DNA of 38,035 nt, from contig JABJKO010000277.1 of the NCBI GenBank assembly GCA_018660305.1, positions 1-38,035 of the forward strand, in the 5' to 3' direction. The first letter of the stretch is position 1, and the number at the start of each line of letters is the position of its first letter. The translations under genes were made by a program, and so were the position numbers. Source of the stretch: Rhodospirillaceae bacterium (GTDB taxonomy: Bacteria > Pseudomonadota > Alphaproteobacteria > MPNO01 > UBA2964). The notes under the pieces are model-generated. The model ran no database searches, was not told the DNA's origin, and saw nothing but the letters and a program-made list of their open reading frames with translations. This document shows, piece by piece, positions 8,221-16,754 of the stretch.

Positions 8221-8870
8221 TCATCGTGGGGCTCACCGGATCCATCGGGATGGGCAAGTCCACCGCCGCGGCCATGTTTCGCAGGATGGGCGTGCCGGTT
8301 ATCGATTCCGACGCCATCGTTCACAAATTGCTGGGCCCCGGGGGCGCCGCTATCGGCCCCATCGGTGAGGCATTCAAGGGGGTGGTGGTGGACAACGCCG
8401 TCGACCGGCCTTCCCTGGGCCAGCAGGTTTTCGCCGATCCGGCGGCGCTCAAGAGGCTCGAGGCAATTCTCCATCCGCTGGTTCAGGAAGCCCAGGCGGT
8501 GTTGCTGGCCCGCGCCGCCTGCCGCCGGGTGGCGATGGTGGTCCTCGATGTGCCGCTGCTGTTCGAGGTCGGCACCGCCGCCTGTTGCGATGCGGTCATT
8601 GTGGTAACCGCTCCCCGGTTTCTTCAGGAACAGCGGGTACTGGGGCGGCCCGGCATGACCCGCGAGAAGCTGGATGGCGCGCTGGCCCGCCAGATGCCCG
8701 ATTCCGAAAAACGCCGCCGCGCCGATTTTGTGGTCCAGTCGGGCATTGGGCGTCAACACACCTTGAACCGGCTGCGAGAGATCGTCACACTAATGTCACC
8801 CAAGAGCGGCACCCACTGGCCGCCGAGATGTGCCACTATGCGGAAAGCCTATGCGCGAAGTCGTTCTTGA
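8217..8870 (+). CDS. coaE: Dephospho-CoA kinase
   Basis: A 217-residue P-loop kinase that phosphorylates the 3'-hydroxyl of dephospho-CoA, the final step of coenzyme A synthesis. The Walker A motif GSIGMGKST lies at residues 8-16, IDSDAIVHKL follows, and VVLDVPLLFEVG forms the CoA-binding middle; the lid is around GRPGMTREKL. The start is a GTG overlapping the aroE stop. The last seven codons overlap dnaQ if dnaQ begins at the preferred ATG (8851). The C-terminus runs roughly 20 residues past the usual family end into arginine-rich sequence, which may simply be read-through into the dnaQ leader. Confidence 0.95.
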   Translation: MIIVGLTGSIGMGKSTAAAMFRRMGVPVIDSDAIVHKLLGPGGAAIGPIGEAFKGVVVDNAVDRPSLGQQVFADPAALKRLEAILHPLVQEAQAVLLARAACRRVAMVVLDVPLLFEVGTAACCDAVIVVTAPRFLQEQRVLGRPGMTREKLDGALARQMPDSEKRRRADFVVQSGIGRQHTLNRLREIVTLMSPKSGTHWPPRCATMRKAYARSRS

Positions 8871-9522
8871 TACCGAAACAACCGGACTGTCTCCCGACAA
8901 TGGCGACCGGGTGGTTGAGATCGGCTGCCTCGAGCTTGCCAACCATATGGCGACCGGGCGCCATTATCACGTCTATATCAACCCCGAGATGGCCATGCCG
9001 TCGGCGGCGGAGGACGTCCATGGGCTGAGCGACGCGTTCCTGTCCAACAAGCCGCTTTTTGCCGCGGTGGCCGAAGAATTCCTCGAGTTTGTCGGTGGCG
9101 ATCCGATGGTCATCCACAACGCGTCCTTCGATATGGGGTTCATCAATGCCGAACTGAAGCGCCTGGGCCGGCCGGCGCTGCCAGCCACGCAGGCGATCGA
9201 TACGGTATCCATGGCGCGCCAGAAATTCCCCGGCGCGCCGGCCAGCCTCGATGCCCTGTGCCGCCGCTTTGGCATCGACAATTCCGCACGGACCCTCCAT
9301 GGCGCGCTTTTGGATGCGGAGCTCCTGGCCGAGGTATATCTGGAATTAAAGGGCGGGCGTCAGGCCGATCTGGTGTTGCAGACGGTAAATCAGGAAAAAG
9401 CGGCGGCCGCCAAAATAGAGCGGGTTGCCCGCACACCACGGGCCCATGCCGCCAGCGATGACGAAAAGGCGCGCCACGCCGATTTTCTCAAAAATCTGAC
9501 CGACCCGATCTGGCAGCGATAG
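8851..9522 (+). CDS. dnaQ: DNA polymerase III epsilon subunit (proofreading exonuclease)
   Basis: Starting from the ATG at 8851 this is a 223-residue DnaQ. An in-frame GTG at 8830 would add seven residues, but the ATG gives the normal N-terminus MREVVLDTETTG and has GGAAAG just upstream. All three exonuclease motifs are present: DTETTG (metal-binding Asp7 and Glu9), the HNASFDMGFI segment, and the HGALLDAELLAEVY motif with the general-base histidine. The C-terminal part (LKNLTDPIWQR) would include the polymerase-binding tail. Epsilon removes mispaired 3' ends during replication within the Pol III core. It is the last gene of the rightward run from the origin and overlaps coaE. Confidence 0.95.
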   Translation: MREVVLDTETTGLSPDNGDRVVEIGCLELANHMATGRHYHVYINPEMAMPSAAEDVHGLSDAFLSNKPLFAAVAEEFLEFVGGDPMVIHNASFDMGFINAELKRLGRPALPATQAIDTVSMARQKFPGAPASLDALCRRFGIDNSARTLHGALLDAELLAEVYLELKGGRQADLVLQTVNQEKAAAAKIERVARTPRAHAASDDEKARHADFLKNLTDPIWQR

Positions 9523-9541
9523 CGACGCTTTAGGGGCTGTG

Positions 9542-9710
9542 CCCAATTGTCGTCCCGGACGTTAGGGACGCCAGAAAACTACAGGTTTTCGCAAGTGTCC
9601 CTTACGATCCGGGATCCAGACGGCCTCGCCACCTGGCAGGAACCCGGATCACTGACTTTCCTTGCCAAATCAAAGATTTGGAGAAAAGTCGCGTCCGGGA
9701 TGACATTGGG
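9542..9710. repeat. Palindrome-ended intergenic repeat element (REP/MITE-like)
   Basis: The gap between dnaQ and secB carries a 169-bp unit with inverted ends. CCCAATTGTCGTCCCGGACG at 9542-9561 is matched by the complement of CGTCCGGGATGACATTGGG at 9692-9710. Inside lies a second perfect palindrome, CCAAATC-AAA-GATTTGG, near 9665-9681. The ends resemble the GTCATCCC-type interspersed repeats of alphaproteobacteria. No protein is encoded. Its copy number in the genome cannot be seen from here. Confidence 0.7.
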
Positions 9711-9731
9711 AGATTTTATTGAGTCCGGAGA

Positions 9732-10247
9732 TTAGGCGTCCTCGGCTGTTTCTTCTCCGGCTTCTTCGTCCAGATGCTGCTGTCGGTAGAGCGCGATGAA
9801 ATCGATGGGCGCGAGAAAAAGCGGCGGAAAACCGCCATCGCGGGTGACGTCCGCCACGATATTGCGGGCGAACGGGAACAGCAGCCTGGCTCCTTCGATG
9901 AGCAGAACGGGCTCGATGGCATCCTCCGGCACATTGGCCAGAGAAATGATGCCGGCATAGGTCAGCTCCACGATAAAGAAGGTGTTGCCGTCGGCGGCGG
10001 CCTGGCCACGCACGATCAGGCAGACCTCGTACTGCCCTTCGGCCATGGTGCGGGCGCTGGTGGTGACCTCGACCTCCACCTGCGGCTGCTTCTGGAGCGC
10101 CGTCGGAGCGCCCGCGCCCAGCGGGTTCTCGAAGGAAAGGTCTTTTATATATTGGGCGTCGATTCCGATCTGCGGCGCCGGGCCGGCCATTTCGGGGTCC
10201 ATTCCGTCGCCCCCGGCTTCTGTCGGATCGATGGGGGTTTCTGCCAT
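9732..10247 (-). CDS. secB: Protein-export chaperone SecB
   Basis: A 171-residue SecB when started at the ATG at 10247, which has GGAGAGA four bases upstream; a longer reading from 10304 lacks such a site. The conserved core runs from IGIDAQYIKDLSFENP through VEVEVTTSAR to the C-terminal LLFPFARNIVADVTRDGGFPP and LAPIDFIALYRQ. The extreme ends are acidic, as usual. SecB is a cytosolic tetramer that keeps preproteins unfolded and hands them to SecA. It lies directly behind fxsA on the minus strand (74 bp apart) and divergent to the Tim44-like gene, an arrangement frequent in alphaproteobacteria. Confidence 0.96.
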   Translation of the reverse strand: MAETPIDPTEAGGDGMDPEMAGPAPQIGIDAQYIKDLSFENPLGAGAPTALQKQPQVEVEVTTSARTMAEGQYEVCLIVRGQAAADGNTFFIVELTYAGIISLANVPEDAIEPVLLIEGARLLFPFARNIVADVTRDGGFPPLFLAPIDFIALYRQQHLDEEAGEETAEDA

Positions 10248-10321
10248 AAGTCTCTCCACTGCGTGATGGTGGCCGTCGCTATCATGGATCACGGAAGAGA
10301 ACAAGCGCGAGGGGTGCTGGT

Positions 10322-10843
10322 CTAGCGGCGGGGCGGCAGTTTCCCGTTATCATCCTTATCATCGGGGTCGATTTCGTGGAATTGGCCATCGATGGTCCCG
10401 GAGCCGCCGCGATCGCCGCCGCGATTGCCGTTCGGGGGTCCACCGCGAAAATCATTGTTGCCGTCCACCCAGATATCGGCGCGCCCGGACCGGGACAGCC
10501 ACTTCATGATCCAGAGGCGCAGCAACAGCCGGAACGGCGGGACGAAAAGGAGAAATCCAATGGCATCGGTCACAAACCCCGGGGTCAGTAAAAGCAGCCC
10601 GGCAACCAGCAGACACAGGCCGTCAAACACCTCGGAAACGGGGAAAATATTGCGCGCCATGCTCTCCTGCGCCCGGTGAAGGGTGCGAAGACCCTGGCTG
10701 CGCAACAGCCAGGTGCCAATGAAGGCGGTGACGATAACCATGGCGACGGTGTTAAAAACGCCCAGCTTGCCGCCGATTTCGATGAATACGGCGATTTCCA
10801 CGATGGGAATGGTGATAAAAGCGATCAGGATAAATATAGCCAT
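10322..10843 (-). CDS. fxsA: FxsA family inner-membrane protein
   Basis: A 173-residue membrane protein with the FxsA/YtfF-type pattern: hydrophobic N-terminal helices (IFILIAFITIPIVEIAVFI), the polar GTWLLRSQGLRTLHRAQ segment and a second hydrophobic block LLLLTPGFVTDAIGFLL with the characteristic TPGF(V/L)TD. The last 50 residues are Gly/Asp/Arg-rich and probably disordered in the cytoplasm. In E. coli overproduced FxsA relieves phage T7 exclusion by the F plasmid; its normal role is unknown. It is transcribed with secB and divergent from the Tim44-like gene across a 121-bp spacer. Confidence 0.9.
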   Translation of the reverse strand: MAIFILIAFITIPIVEIAVFIEIGGKLGVFNTVAMVIVTAFIGTWLLRSQGLRTLHRAQESMARNIFPVSEVFDGLCLLVAGLLLLTPGFVTDAIGFLLFVPPFRLLLRLWIMKWLSRSGRADIWVDGNNDFRGGPPNGNRGGDRGGSGTIDGQFHEIDPDDKDDNGKLPPRR

Positions 10844-10964
10844 GCTTGCGATTTGGCGTTGAAGTCCCTACCTTCTAGTCTTGATGATTTGATAGCGAAC
10901 GCAGGTTAGGGTGTATCGAAACTCATAACCAGCGTTCATTGTCATGGGCGCGATTGGAAATCCC

Positions 10965-11651
10965 ATGGGCGGCGGCTTTTTAGACATTATCATTTTCGCG
11001 GCGATAGCGTTGTTCCTCGTCTTTCGTCTGCGCAGCGTTCTTGGCCGTCGCACCGGTCATGAGCGGCCACCGCCCGATCGTCTGTCGTCCCAGAAACGGG
11101 ACGCGCCGACCAACGATAATGTGGTCGAGCTGGCCGACCGGACGGCGAAGCCGGAAGACGCCGAGGAGGCGGAATTCACCACCGAGGTTTCCGATGACCC
11201 GCTATCGGCCGGCCTGACCCAGATCAGGATCGCCGATTCGAACTTCGATCCGGCGGAATTCTCCACCGGCGCCCGCTCGGCATTCGAAATGGTTGTCCAG
11301 GCCTTCGCCGAGGGTGATTTGAAAACCCTTCGGTCCTTGCTGAATGACGAGGTCTACGACAATTTCTCCGCCGCCGTGCAGCAGCGCGAAGACGCCAATG
11401 AAGAGTTGGAAACCACGGTCATTGGTGTCAAAAAGGCGGACATAATCGAGGCGCGTGTCGAGGGCCGGATGGCCTTTGTAACCCTCAAGTTTTTATCCGA
11501 GCAGGTCAATGTCACGCGCGACAAGGACGGTGAAGTCATTGATGGCGATCCCAACCGAGTCACTGAAATCACCGATATCTGGACCTTCGCGCGCAATACG
11601 CGGGCACGGGATCCCAACTGGACCCTGGTGGAGACCCGAAGCTCCAACTAA
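10965..11651 (+). CDS. Tim44-like (TimA family) membrane-anchored protein
   Basis: A Tim44-domain protein of 228 residues from the ATG at 10965. An upstream in-frame ATG at 10944 would add seven residues, but only the later one gives the usual N-terminus (MGGGFLDIIIFAAIALFL) and has GGAAA at a normal distance. One N-terminal membrane helix is followed by LRSVLGRRTG, a variable acidic linker and the C-terminal Tim44 domain (residues about 95-228) with AFEMVVQAFAEGDLKTLRSL and the final IWTFARNTRARDPNWTLVET. Bacterial homologues sit at the inner membrane facing the cytoplasm; in Caulobacter TimA has been studied as a Tim44 relative. It is directly followed by mltA, 10 bp downstream. Confidence 0.92.
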   Translation: MGGGFLDIIIFAAIALFLVFRLRSVLGRRTGHERPPPDRLSSQKRDAPTNDNVVELADRTAKPEDAEEAEFTTEVSDDPLSAGLTQIRIADSNFDPAEFSTGARSAFEMVVQAFAEGDLKTLRSLLNDEVYDNFSAAVQQREDANEELETTVIGVKKADIIEARVEGRMAFVTLKFLSEQVNVTRDKDGEVIDGDPNRVTEITDIWTFARNTRARDPNWTLVETRSSN

Positions 11652-11661
11652 CCGTCTTTTT

Positions 11662-12822
11662 ATGCCGTTTCTGCTGGCCGCCCTGCTGGGCGCGGCTTCC
11701 GGCTGCGCCCCTGTTATGGAGGGTGACCGGCGGTCGGTTCTGACGCCGGTGGCCTATGACCGGCTGACGGGTTGGGCCAGCAACCGGCCCGGCGGGGCGC
11801 TGGCGGCCTTTCAGAAAAGCTGCACCGCCCTCCTGAAAAAAGCACCCGGCACGCTTATTGGCCCCCATGGCGTGGGCGGCCGGGCCGGTGCCTGGCAGGC
11901 GGCCTGCCGCGCCACCCCTTCCATCGCGGCGGACACGCCCGGGGCGGCCCGGCGTTTTTTTGAGAAATGGTTTCGACCCTTCGAGGTAACCGCCGCCGAT
12001 GGCGCGGCCGCCGGTCTGTTCACCGGCTATTACGAACCGGAATTGCGCGGCGCCAGGAAGAGCGGCGGCCGGTATAAAGTACCGCTTTATGGTCGGCCCA
12101 CCGATCTTGTGACCGTCGATCTCCGCCGTTTCGATCCGGCGCTGGCCGGCCGGACACTGACCGGTAAAATCCAAAACGGCCGGCTGGTTCCCTATCCCAC
12201 CCGCAAGATGATCGCGCGCGGCGGACCCCAATTACCGGCCACGCCGCTGGTCTGGGTCGACAGTGCCGTCGATGCCTTTTTTCTGCATATACAGGGCTCC
12301 GGCCGCGTAAATATGGCGGACGGATCGGTGCGCCGCCTGGGCTTTGCCGCCAGCAATGGCCGGGCCTATACCGCCATCGGCAGGATTCTGGCGGATCGTG
12401 GCCATATCCCCCGTGACCGGGTGTCCATGCAATCCATCCGCGCCTGGCTGGCGGCTCATCCCGGCGACGGGGCGGCAATCATGGCGGAGAATGCGCGTTA
12501 TGTTTTCTTCCGTACTCTCACGGGCGACGGACCGGTCGGCGCGCAGGGCGTGGCCCTGACCGCGGGCCGCAGTCTTGCCGTCGATCGGACGCTGTTGCCC
12601 CTGGGCGCGCCGCTTTGGATTGAGACAAGCGATCCGGTTGATCCCACCCTTCCCCTGCGCCGTCTCATGATCGCGCAGGATACCGGCGGCGCCATCAAAG
12701 GCGCTGTCCGGGGCGATATATTTTTCGGACACGGGCGGCTTGCCGCGCGCCGCGCCGGGCTGATGAAACAGCGCGGCCGGTATTTCATTCTGCTGCCACG
12801 ATCGGAAGCGCCGTCTTCGTGA
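11662..12822 (+). CDS. mltA: Membrane-bound lytic murein transglycosylase A (lipoprotein)
   Basis: The start at 11662 gives 386 residues with a short lipoprotein signal, MPFLLAALLGAASGC, whose lipobox ends in Cys. The MltA barrel includes LFTGYYEPELRGA, a YKVPLYGRP segment and VWVDSAVDAFFLHIQGSGR. The C-terminal 3D domain has IAQDTGGAIKGAVRGDIFFG, where the conserved aspartates lie. MltA cleaves the glycan strand of peptidoglycan with formation of 1,6-anhydromuramic acid while anchored in the outer membrane. It lies 10 bp after the Tim44-like gene. In many alphaproteobacteria the next gene encodes an Smr-domain protein; here four genes intervene. Confidence 0.95.
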   Translation: MPFLLAALLGAASGCAPVMEGDRRSVLTPVAYDRLTGWASNRPGGALAAFQKSCTALLKKAPGTLIGPHGVGGRAGAWQAACRATPSIAADTPGAARRFFEKWFRPFEVTAADGAAAGLFTGYYEPELRGARKSGGRYKVPLYGRPTDLVTVDLRRFDPALAGRTLTGKIQNGRLVPYPTRKMIARGGPQLPATPLVWVDSAVDAFFLHIQGSGRVNMADGSVRRLGFAASNGRAYTAIGRILADRGHIPRDRVSMQSIRAWLAAHPGDGAAIMAENARYVFFRTLTGDGPVGAQGVALTAGRSLAVDRTLLPLGAPLWIETSDPVDPTLPLRRLMIAQDTGGAIKGAVRGDIFFGHGRLAARRAGLMKQRGRYFILLPRSEAPSS

Positions 12823-13802
12823 TGAGGCGTCTCCGGTTCTTTTCCATGCTGGTCGCTGCCGTCGCCGCCCATGCCGTTGCCGCGGGCGCCGCTGCCGAGC
12901 CGCTGCATCTCGAGACCACGCCCATATCGCTGCATGACGAGGATTCGAGTGTGGACCGGGTGGGGTCGCTGACATTTCTCGGCGGGCTGCGGCTCAGTTC
13001 TTCCCATCAACAATTTGGCGGCCTGTCGGGGCTGGCGGTCTCTCCCAACGGACGCCGCCTGACATTTGTTACCGATGACGGGTCCTGGATTCGGGCCGTC
13101 CCCACTTATGATTCACAGGGGCGTCTGATTGGTATCGCGTCGGCTGAAATAGGGCGCCTGCTGCGGCCCGACGGGCAGCCCGTGCGCGGCAAGCGGGAGG
13201 GCGATGCGGAATCCCTGTCTCGGACCAGGGGCGGCTTTCTGGTGTCCTTCGAGCATCAGCACCGCTTCTGGCTCTACGACGGAGGCCCCAATCCTTTTCT
13301 GAACCAGCCGGGCATAATCGCCGCGCCAAGGGCGCTGGGCGGGCGGGCCCGCAACCGGGGGATCGAGGCGGCCACCCTTCTGGACGACGGCAGGCTGTTT
13401 GCGCTGGCCGAAAATTTCCCCAGGGACGTCCCCCACGTGATGGGCTGGGTCCGCGAGCGGGAGCGGTGGCGGGCGCTGACCTATGAGCGGACGGCGCTGT
13501 TCCACCCCGCCGGCGCCGCGACCCTGCCCGACGGCGATGTGCTCATCCTTGAGCGCCGCTTCACCTATGTGGGGGGCTTCGCCAGCCGCCTGGTCCGCGT
13601 GCCGTTGGCATCGCTGCAATCCGCCGAACCCATCAGCGGCCGGGAACTGGCCCGGCTGGAGCCGCCCCTTGTGGAGGAAAACTTCGAGGGCATGGATGTC
13701 CGGCGCGACGCGGCCGGGCGCACCCTGGTCTATCTGATCTCCGACGATAATTTTTTCCCCCTGCAAAGGACCCTCCTGCTGTTGTTCGCGATCCGGCCCT
13801 GA
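12822..13802 (+). CDS. Secreted phytase-like (esterase-like activity of phytase) beta-propeller protein
   Basis: A 326-residue protein with a signal peptide (about residues 1-24, hydrophobic run with an AAGAAA-type cleavage region) and the sequence pattern of the phytase-like family: GGLSGLAVSPNGRRLTFVTDDG near residue 67, REGDAESLSRT, GIEAATLLDDGRLFALAENF and ENFEGMDVRRD. Proteins of this family are predicted six-bladed propellers in the periplasm, with little experimental characterisation; calcium-dependent phosphoesterase activity is only a possibility. Start: ATG at 12822 overlaps the mltA stop (TGATG); a GTG at 12819 would add one residue. It shares the strand with mltA and the lut genes and may extend that operon. 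Confidence 0.8.
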   Translation: MRRLRFFSMLVAAVAAHAVAAGAAAEPLHLETTPISLHDEDSSVDRVGSLTFLGGLRLSSSHQQFGGLSGLAVSPNGRRLTFVTDDGSWIRAVPTYDSQGRLIGIASAEIGRLLRPDGQPVRGKREGDAESLSRTRGGFLVSFEHQHRFWLYDGGPNPFLNQPGIIAAPRALGGRARNRGIEAATLLDDGRLFALAENFPRDVPHVMGWVRERERWRALTYERTALFHPAGAATLPDGDVLILERRFTYVGGFASRLVRVPLASLQSAEPISGRELARLEPPLVEENFEGMDVRRDAAGRTLVYLISDDNFFPLQRTLLLLFAIRP

Positions 13803-13889
13803 TGGCAGGCGTCTTGCCATCGCCGGCGCAAACCGCCATCTTCGCCGCGGGACCCGACCGGGGAACGGCATGGGACAAGAGCGGGACAA

Positions 13890-14672
13890 ATGACGGAAAC
13901 GGGGCCGAATGTCGGGCTTTTAGCCACCTGCCTTGTGGATAGCTGGCGGCCATCGGTGGGGTTTGCCGCGGTCAAGCTGCTGGAAGAGGCCGGGTGCCGG
14001 GTCTCGGTCCCGGCGGCGCAAACCTGCTGCGGGCAGCCGGCTTATAATGGCGGCGACCGAAGCGATGCGCAGGCGCTGGCCCGCCGGGTCATCGAGCAAT
14101 TCGAGGATTTCGATTATGTGGTCGTGCCGTCCGGCTCCTGTGCCGGCATGGTAAGCTGCCACTATCCAAAGCTGTTCGAAGATGACCCTGCCATGGCGCG
14201 CCGGGCCCAGGCCCTGGCGCGGAAGACATGGGAGCTGGTCTCTTTTCTGACTGATATATGCGGCATCAAAAAAACCAGCTCGGCATTTCAGGGGACGGTG
14301 ACCTATCACGATGGCTGCGCCGGTCTGCGCGAGCTCGGAATCCGCGACCAGCCCCGCGCGCTGCTATCGTCCCTGCCCGGCGTGACGCTCATGGAGCATG
14401 GGGCGGCCGACGTGTGCTGCGGTTTCGGCGGGACGTTCTGTGTCAAATATCCCGATATCTCTCTTGCCATGACCGACGCCAAGATCGATTCCGTTCGGAA
14501 GTCCGGCGCCCGGACTGTGGTGGCCGGGGATCTCGGCTGCCTCCTCGCCATGGCCGGCCGCCTGTCGCGCCGGGAGCTGGATATCGAAGCACGCCATGTG
14601 GCGGAGCTGCTGGCCGATATGGCGGATGGGCCGGCCATCGCCGGCGACAATAAATCGCGGCCCGCCTCATGA
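13890..14672 (+). CDS. lutA: L-lactate oxidation complex subunit LutA (CCG-domain iron-sulfur protein)
   Basis: A 260-residue protein with two cysteine-rich CCG domains: the first around QTCCGQPAYNGG (about residues 45-57), the second ending in ADVCCGFGGTFCVKYP near residue 175. These domains bind FeS clusters in heterodisulfide-reductase-like enzymes. LutA (YkgE) works with LutB and LutC to oxidise L-lactate to pyruvate, giving electrons to the respiratory chain. The gene overlaps lutB by four bases, and lutC follows closely, so the three form an operon. No lactate permease or GntR/LutR regulator accompanies them. The 87-bp gap upstream from the phytase-like gene leaves little room for a separate promoter. 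Confidence 0.92.
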   Translation: MTETGPNVGLLATCLVDSWRPSVGFAAVKLLEEAGCRVSVPAAQTCCGQPAYNGGDRSDAQALARRVIEQFEDFDYVVVPSGSCAGMVSCHYPKLFEDDPAMARRAQALARKTWELVSFLTDICGIKKTSSAFQGTVTYHDGCAGLRELGIRDQPRALLSSLPGVTLMEHGAADVCCGFGGTFCVKYPDISLAMTDAKIDSVRKSGARTVVAGDLGCLLAMAGRLSRRELDIEARHVAELLADMADGPAIAGDNKSRPAS

Positions 14673-16090
14673 CCCAATTGAAACCGGCCGGATTTTCGGA
14701 AAACGCCCGGGCGGCGCTGGAGGACGGGACCCTGCAGCGGGCGCTCGGCAAGCTGCAAACCGACTTTCGCGCCGACCGGGCCGCCATGCGGTCCCGCCTG
14801 CCGGAGTTCGATACGCTGCGCGACCAGGCGACGGCGATCAAGAACCATGCCCTCGATAATCTGGATTCCTATCTCGAACAGTTTGAAAAGAATGTGGAAG
14901 CCAACGGCGGCTCGGTGCATTGGTGCCGTAACGCCGTGGAAGCCAACGAGACCATCCTCGCGCTCTGTAACGCCGCCGGGGCCAGCCGGGTCGCCAAGGG
15001 TAAATCCATGGTCTCCGAGGAGATCGGGCTGAACGACTATCTTGGTGAAAACGGCATCGATCCCATCGAGACCGATCTGGGGGAATATATTCTCCAGCTG
15101 CGCCGCGAGCGCCCCAGCCATGTGGTGATGCCGGCCATCCATCTCAACGCCCGTCAGGTGGGCGAGACCTTCCGCGACGGCCATGGCGACCGCGACCCGG
15201 CGCGGGTACTGGACGATCCCGACATCCTGCTGGCCGAAGCCCGCGCCACCCTGCGCCGGCATTTCCTCGACGCCCAGGTGGGAATCACCGGCGCCAATTT
15301 TCTGGTGGCGGAATCCGGCTCGGCCGTGCTGGTGACCAACGAAGGTAATGGCGATCTGGTCCACAGCCTGCCGCGGACCCACATCGTGCTGGCGGGAATC
15401 GAGAAGATCGTGCCGACGCTGGCCGACGCCTTTTCGTTGGTGCGGGTGCTGGCCCGCTCGGCGACCACCCAGGAAATCACCTCCTATACCTCGGTTATCA
15501 GCGGCCCGCGCCGGGCGGCGGAGGCCGATGGGCCGGACGCTTTCCACGTGGTCCTTCTGGATAACGGACGCAGCGATCTACTGCGCGGCCCCTTCCGGGA
15601 TGTCCTGCGCTGCATCCGGTGCGGCGCCTGTCAGAGCCTTTGCCCCGTCTATGGCACGGTGGGCGGCCACGCCTATGGCGCGGTCTATGCCGGCCCCATC
15701 GGCGCCGTTCTGTCGCCGTCGCTGGACGGGCTGTCGGAGGCCCACCAGCTCCCCGAAGCGTCCAGCTTCTGCGGCCAGTGCGAAGAAGTCTGCCCGGTGC
15801 GGATCCCGCTGCCCGACCTGATGCGGCGCTGGCGTGAGAAAATATTCCGCGACAGATCGGTTCCGTCGCGGGGCCGTCTGGGGATCAGGCTGTGGGCTTT
15901 CGCCGCGCGGCATTCATTCCTATACCGCCTTTTGCAGCGATCCATGGTCGCCGGGCTTTCCTGTGTCGGGCGGCGTTCGCGCCGGATGCCGTTGGCTGGC
16001 GGATGGACGGACGGCCGGGATCTGCCGCCGCCGCAGGGCGGCACGTTCGTTGCCGGGTTCCGGCGGCAAAGGCGCAGGGGCGCCCCATGA
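14669..16090 (+). CDS. lutB: L-lactate oxidation complex subunit LutB (4Fe-4S ferredoxin-type)
   Basis: A 473-residue LutB/YkgF protein. The N-terminal two-thirds is the LUD (lactate utilisation) domain, with VHWCRNAVEANETI, VAKGKSMVSEEIGLN and GITGANFLVAESGSAVLVTNEGN. The C-terminal part has two ferredoxin-like cluster motifs, CIRCGACQSLCPVYG near residue 313 and FCGQCEEVCPVRIPLPDLM near residue 370. LutB is the electron-transfer subunit of the LutABC complex and is expected at the cytoplasmic face of the membrane. ATG overlaps the lutA stop (ATGA). The 80 residues after the last cluster are Arg-rich and longer in ORF terms than the conserved core. Confidence 0.93.
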   Translation: MTQLKPAGFSENARAALEDGTLQRALGKLQTDFRADRAAMRSRLPEFDTLRDQATAIKNHALDNLDSYLEQFEKNVEANGGSVHWCRNAVEANETILALCNAAGASRVAKGKSMVSEEIGLNDYLGENGIDPIETDLGEYILQLRRERPSHVVMPAIHLNARQVGETFRDGHGDRDPARVLDDPDILLAEARATLRRHFLDAQVGITGANFLVAESGSAVLVTNEGNGDLVHSLPRTHIVLAGIEKIVPTLADAFSLVRVLARSATTQEITSYTSVISGPRRAAEADGPDAFHVVLLDNGRSDLLRGPFRDVLRCIRCGACQSLCPVYGTVGGHAYGAVYAGPIGAVLSPSLDGLSEAHQLPEASSFCGQCEEVCPVRIPLPDLMRRWREKIFRDRSVPSRGRLGIRLWAFAARHSFLYRLLQRSMVAGLSCVGRRSRRMPLAGGWTDGRDLPPPQGGTFVAGFRRQRRRGAP

Positions 16091-16097
16091 GAGTTTC

Positions 16098-16754
16098 ATG
16101 AGCGCGGCACGCTTCGATATTCTCGGCGCGGTGTCGTCGGCCACCGCGGCCCGGCGGGCAGCCAACGGCGGATCCGCCGCGATCACAGAGCATGAGCGCC
16201 CGGCGCGCACCCGGGGCGACCGGGAAAGTCTCATCCGGCGGTTTTGTGATATGGCCGATTTCGCCGGCGCGCGGGTTAGCCGGGTTTCCGGCCGGGCGGC
16301 GGCGCCGCCGGCCATCGCGGCCTATCTGTCGGAGCGGGATCTGGGCGATCACCTACTTCTGTCCGCCGACGAAGCCGTCACCAATCTGCCCTGGGGATTG
16401 TGCCCGCGGCTCCTGCTGCGCACCGGCGCGGTGCGCCCCGATGATCGTGTGTCGGTGACCGCGACCATCGCCGGAATCGCCGAGACCGGCACGCTTCTCG
16501 TGGCTTCCAGCGCGGCCACGCCGAACGCGCTTCATTTTCTGCCCGAGGTGCATATGGCCATCCTCCCCGCGGATTCCGTCGTTGGCAGCTATGAGGAGGC
16601 TCTGGCGCGGCTGGGGCCGCCCGCTTCCCTGCCCCGGGCGGCGACTTTTATCACCGGCCCGTCCCGCACGGCGGATATCGAAAAAACCCCGCAGATCGGC
16701 GTCCATGGTCCCCGCCAACTCTTTATTGTCGTGATCGATGACCCGGCGCCCTGA
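16098..16754 (+). CDS. lutC: L-lactate oxidation complex subunit LutC
   Basis: From the ATG at 16098 (GAGAG-like site just upstream) the protein has 218 residues and resembles LutC/YkgG, a LUD-domain protein. Recognisable parts are the disordered N-terminus, DHLLLSADEAVTNLPWG, and the C-terminal LUD signature GIAETGTLLVASSAATPN, FLPEVHMAILPADSVVGSYEEAL and FITGPSRTADIE. The reading frame extends far upstream into lutB, but that part is out of family. It starts seven bases after lutB and overlaps the Smr-domain gene by 17 bp, so it is translated as part of the same transcript. Role: third subunit needed for lactate oxidation; its own cofactor is not evident. Confidence 0.9.
   Translation: MSAARFDILGAVSSATAARRAANGGSAAITEHERPARTRGDRESLIRRFCDMADFAGARVSRVSGRAAAPPAIAAYLSERDLGDHLLLSADEAVTNLPWGLCPRLLLRTGAVRPDDRVSVTATIAGIAETGTLLVASSAATPNALHFLPEVHMAILPADSVVGSYEEALARLGPPASLPRAATFITGPSRTADIEKTPQIGVHGPRQLFIVVIDDPAP

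Noticed and set aside
14306..15547. A 413-codon minus-strand frame opposite lutA/lutB
   Set aside because: The plus-strand genes have intact cysteine motifs and coupled starts; the minus frame is low-complexity Gly/His/Arg/Gln sequence typical of antisense reading.
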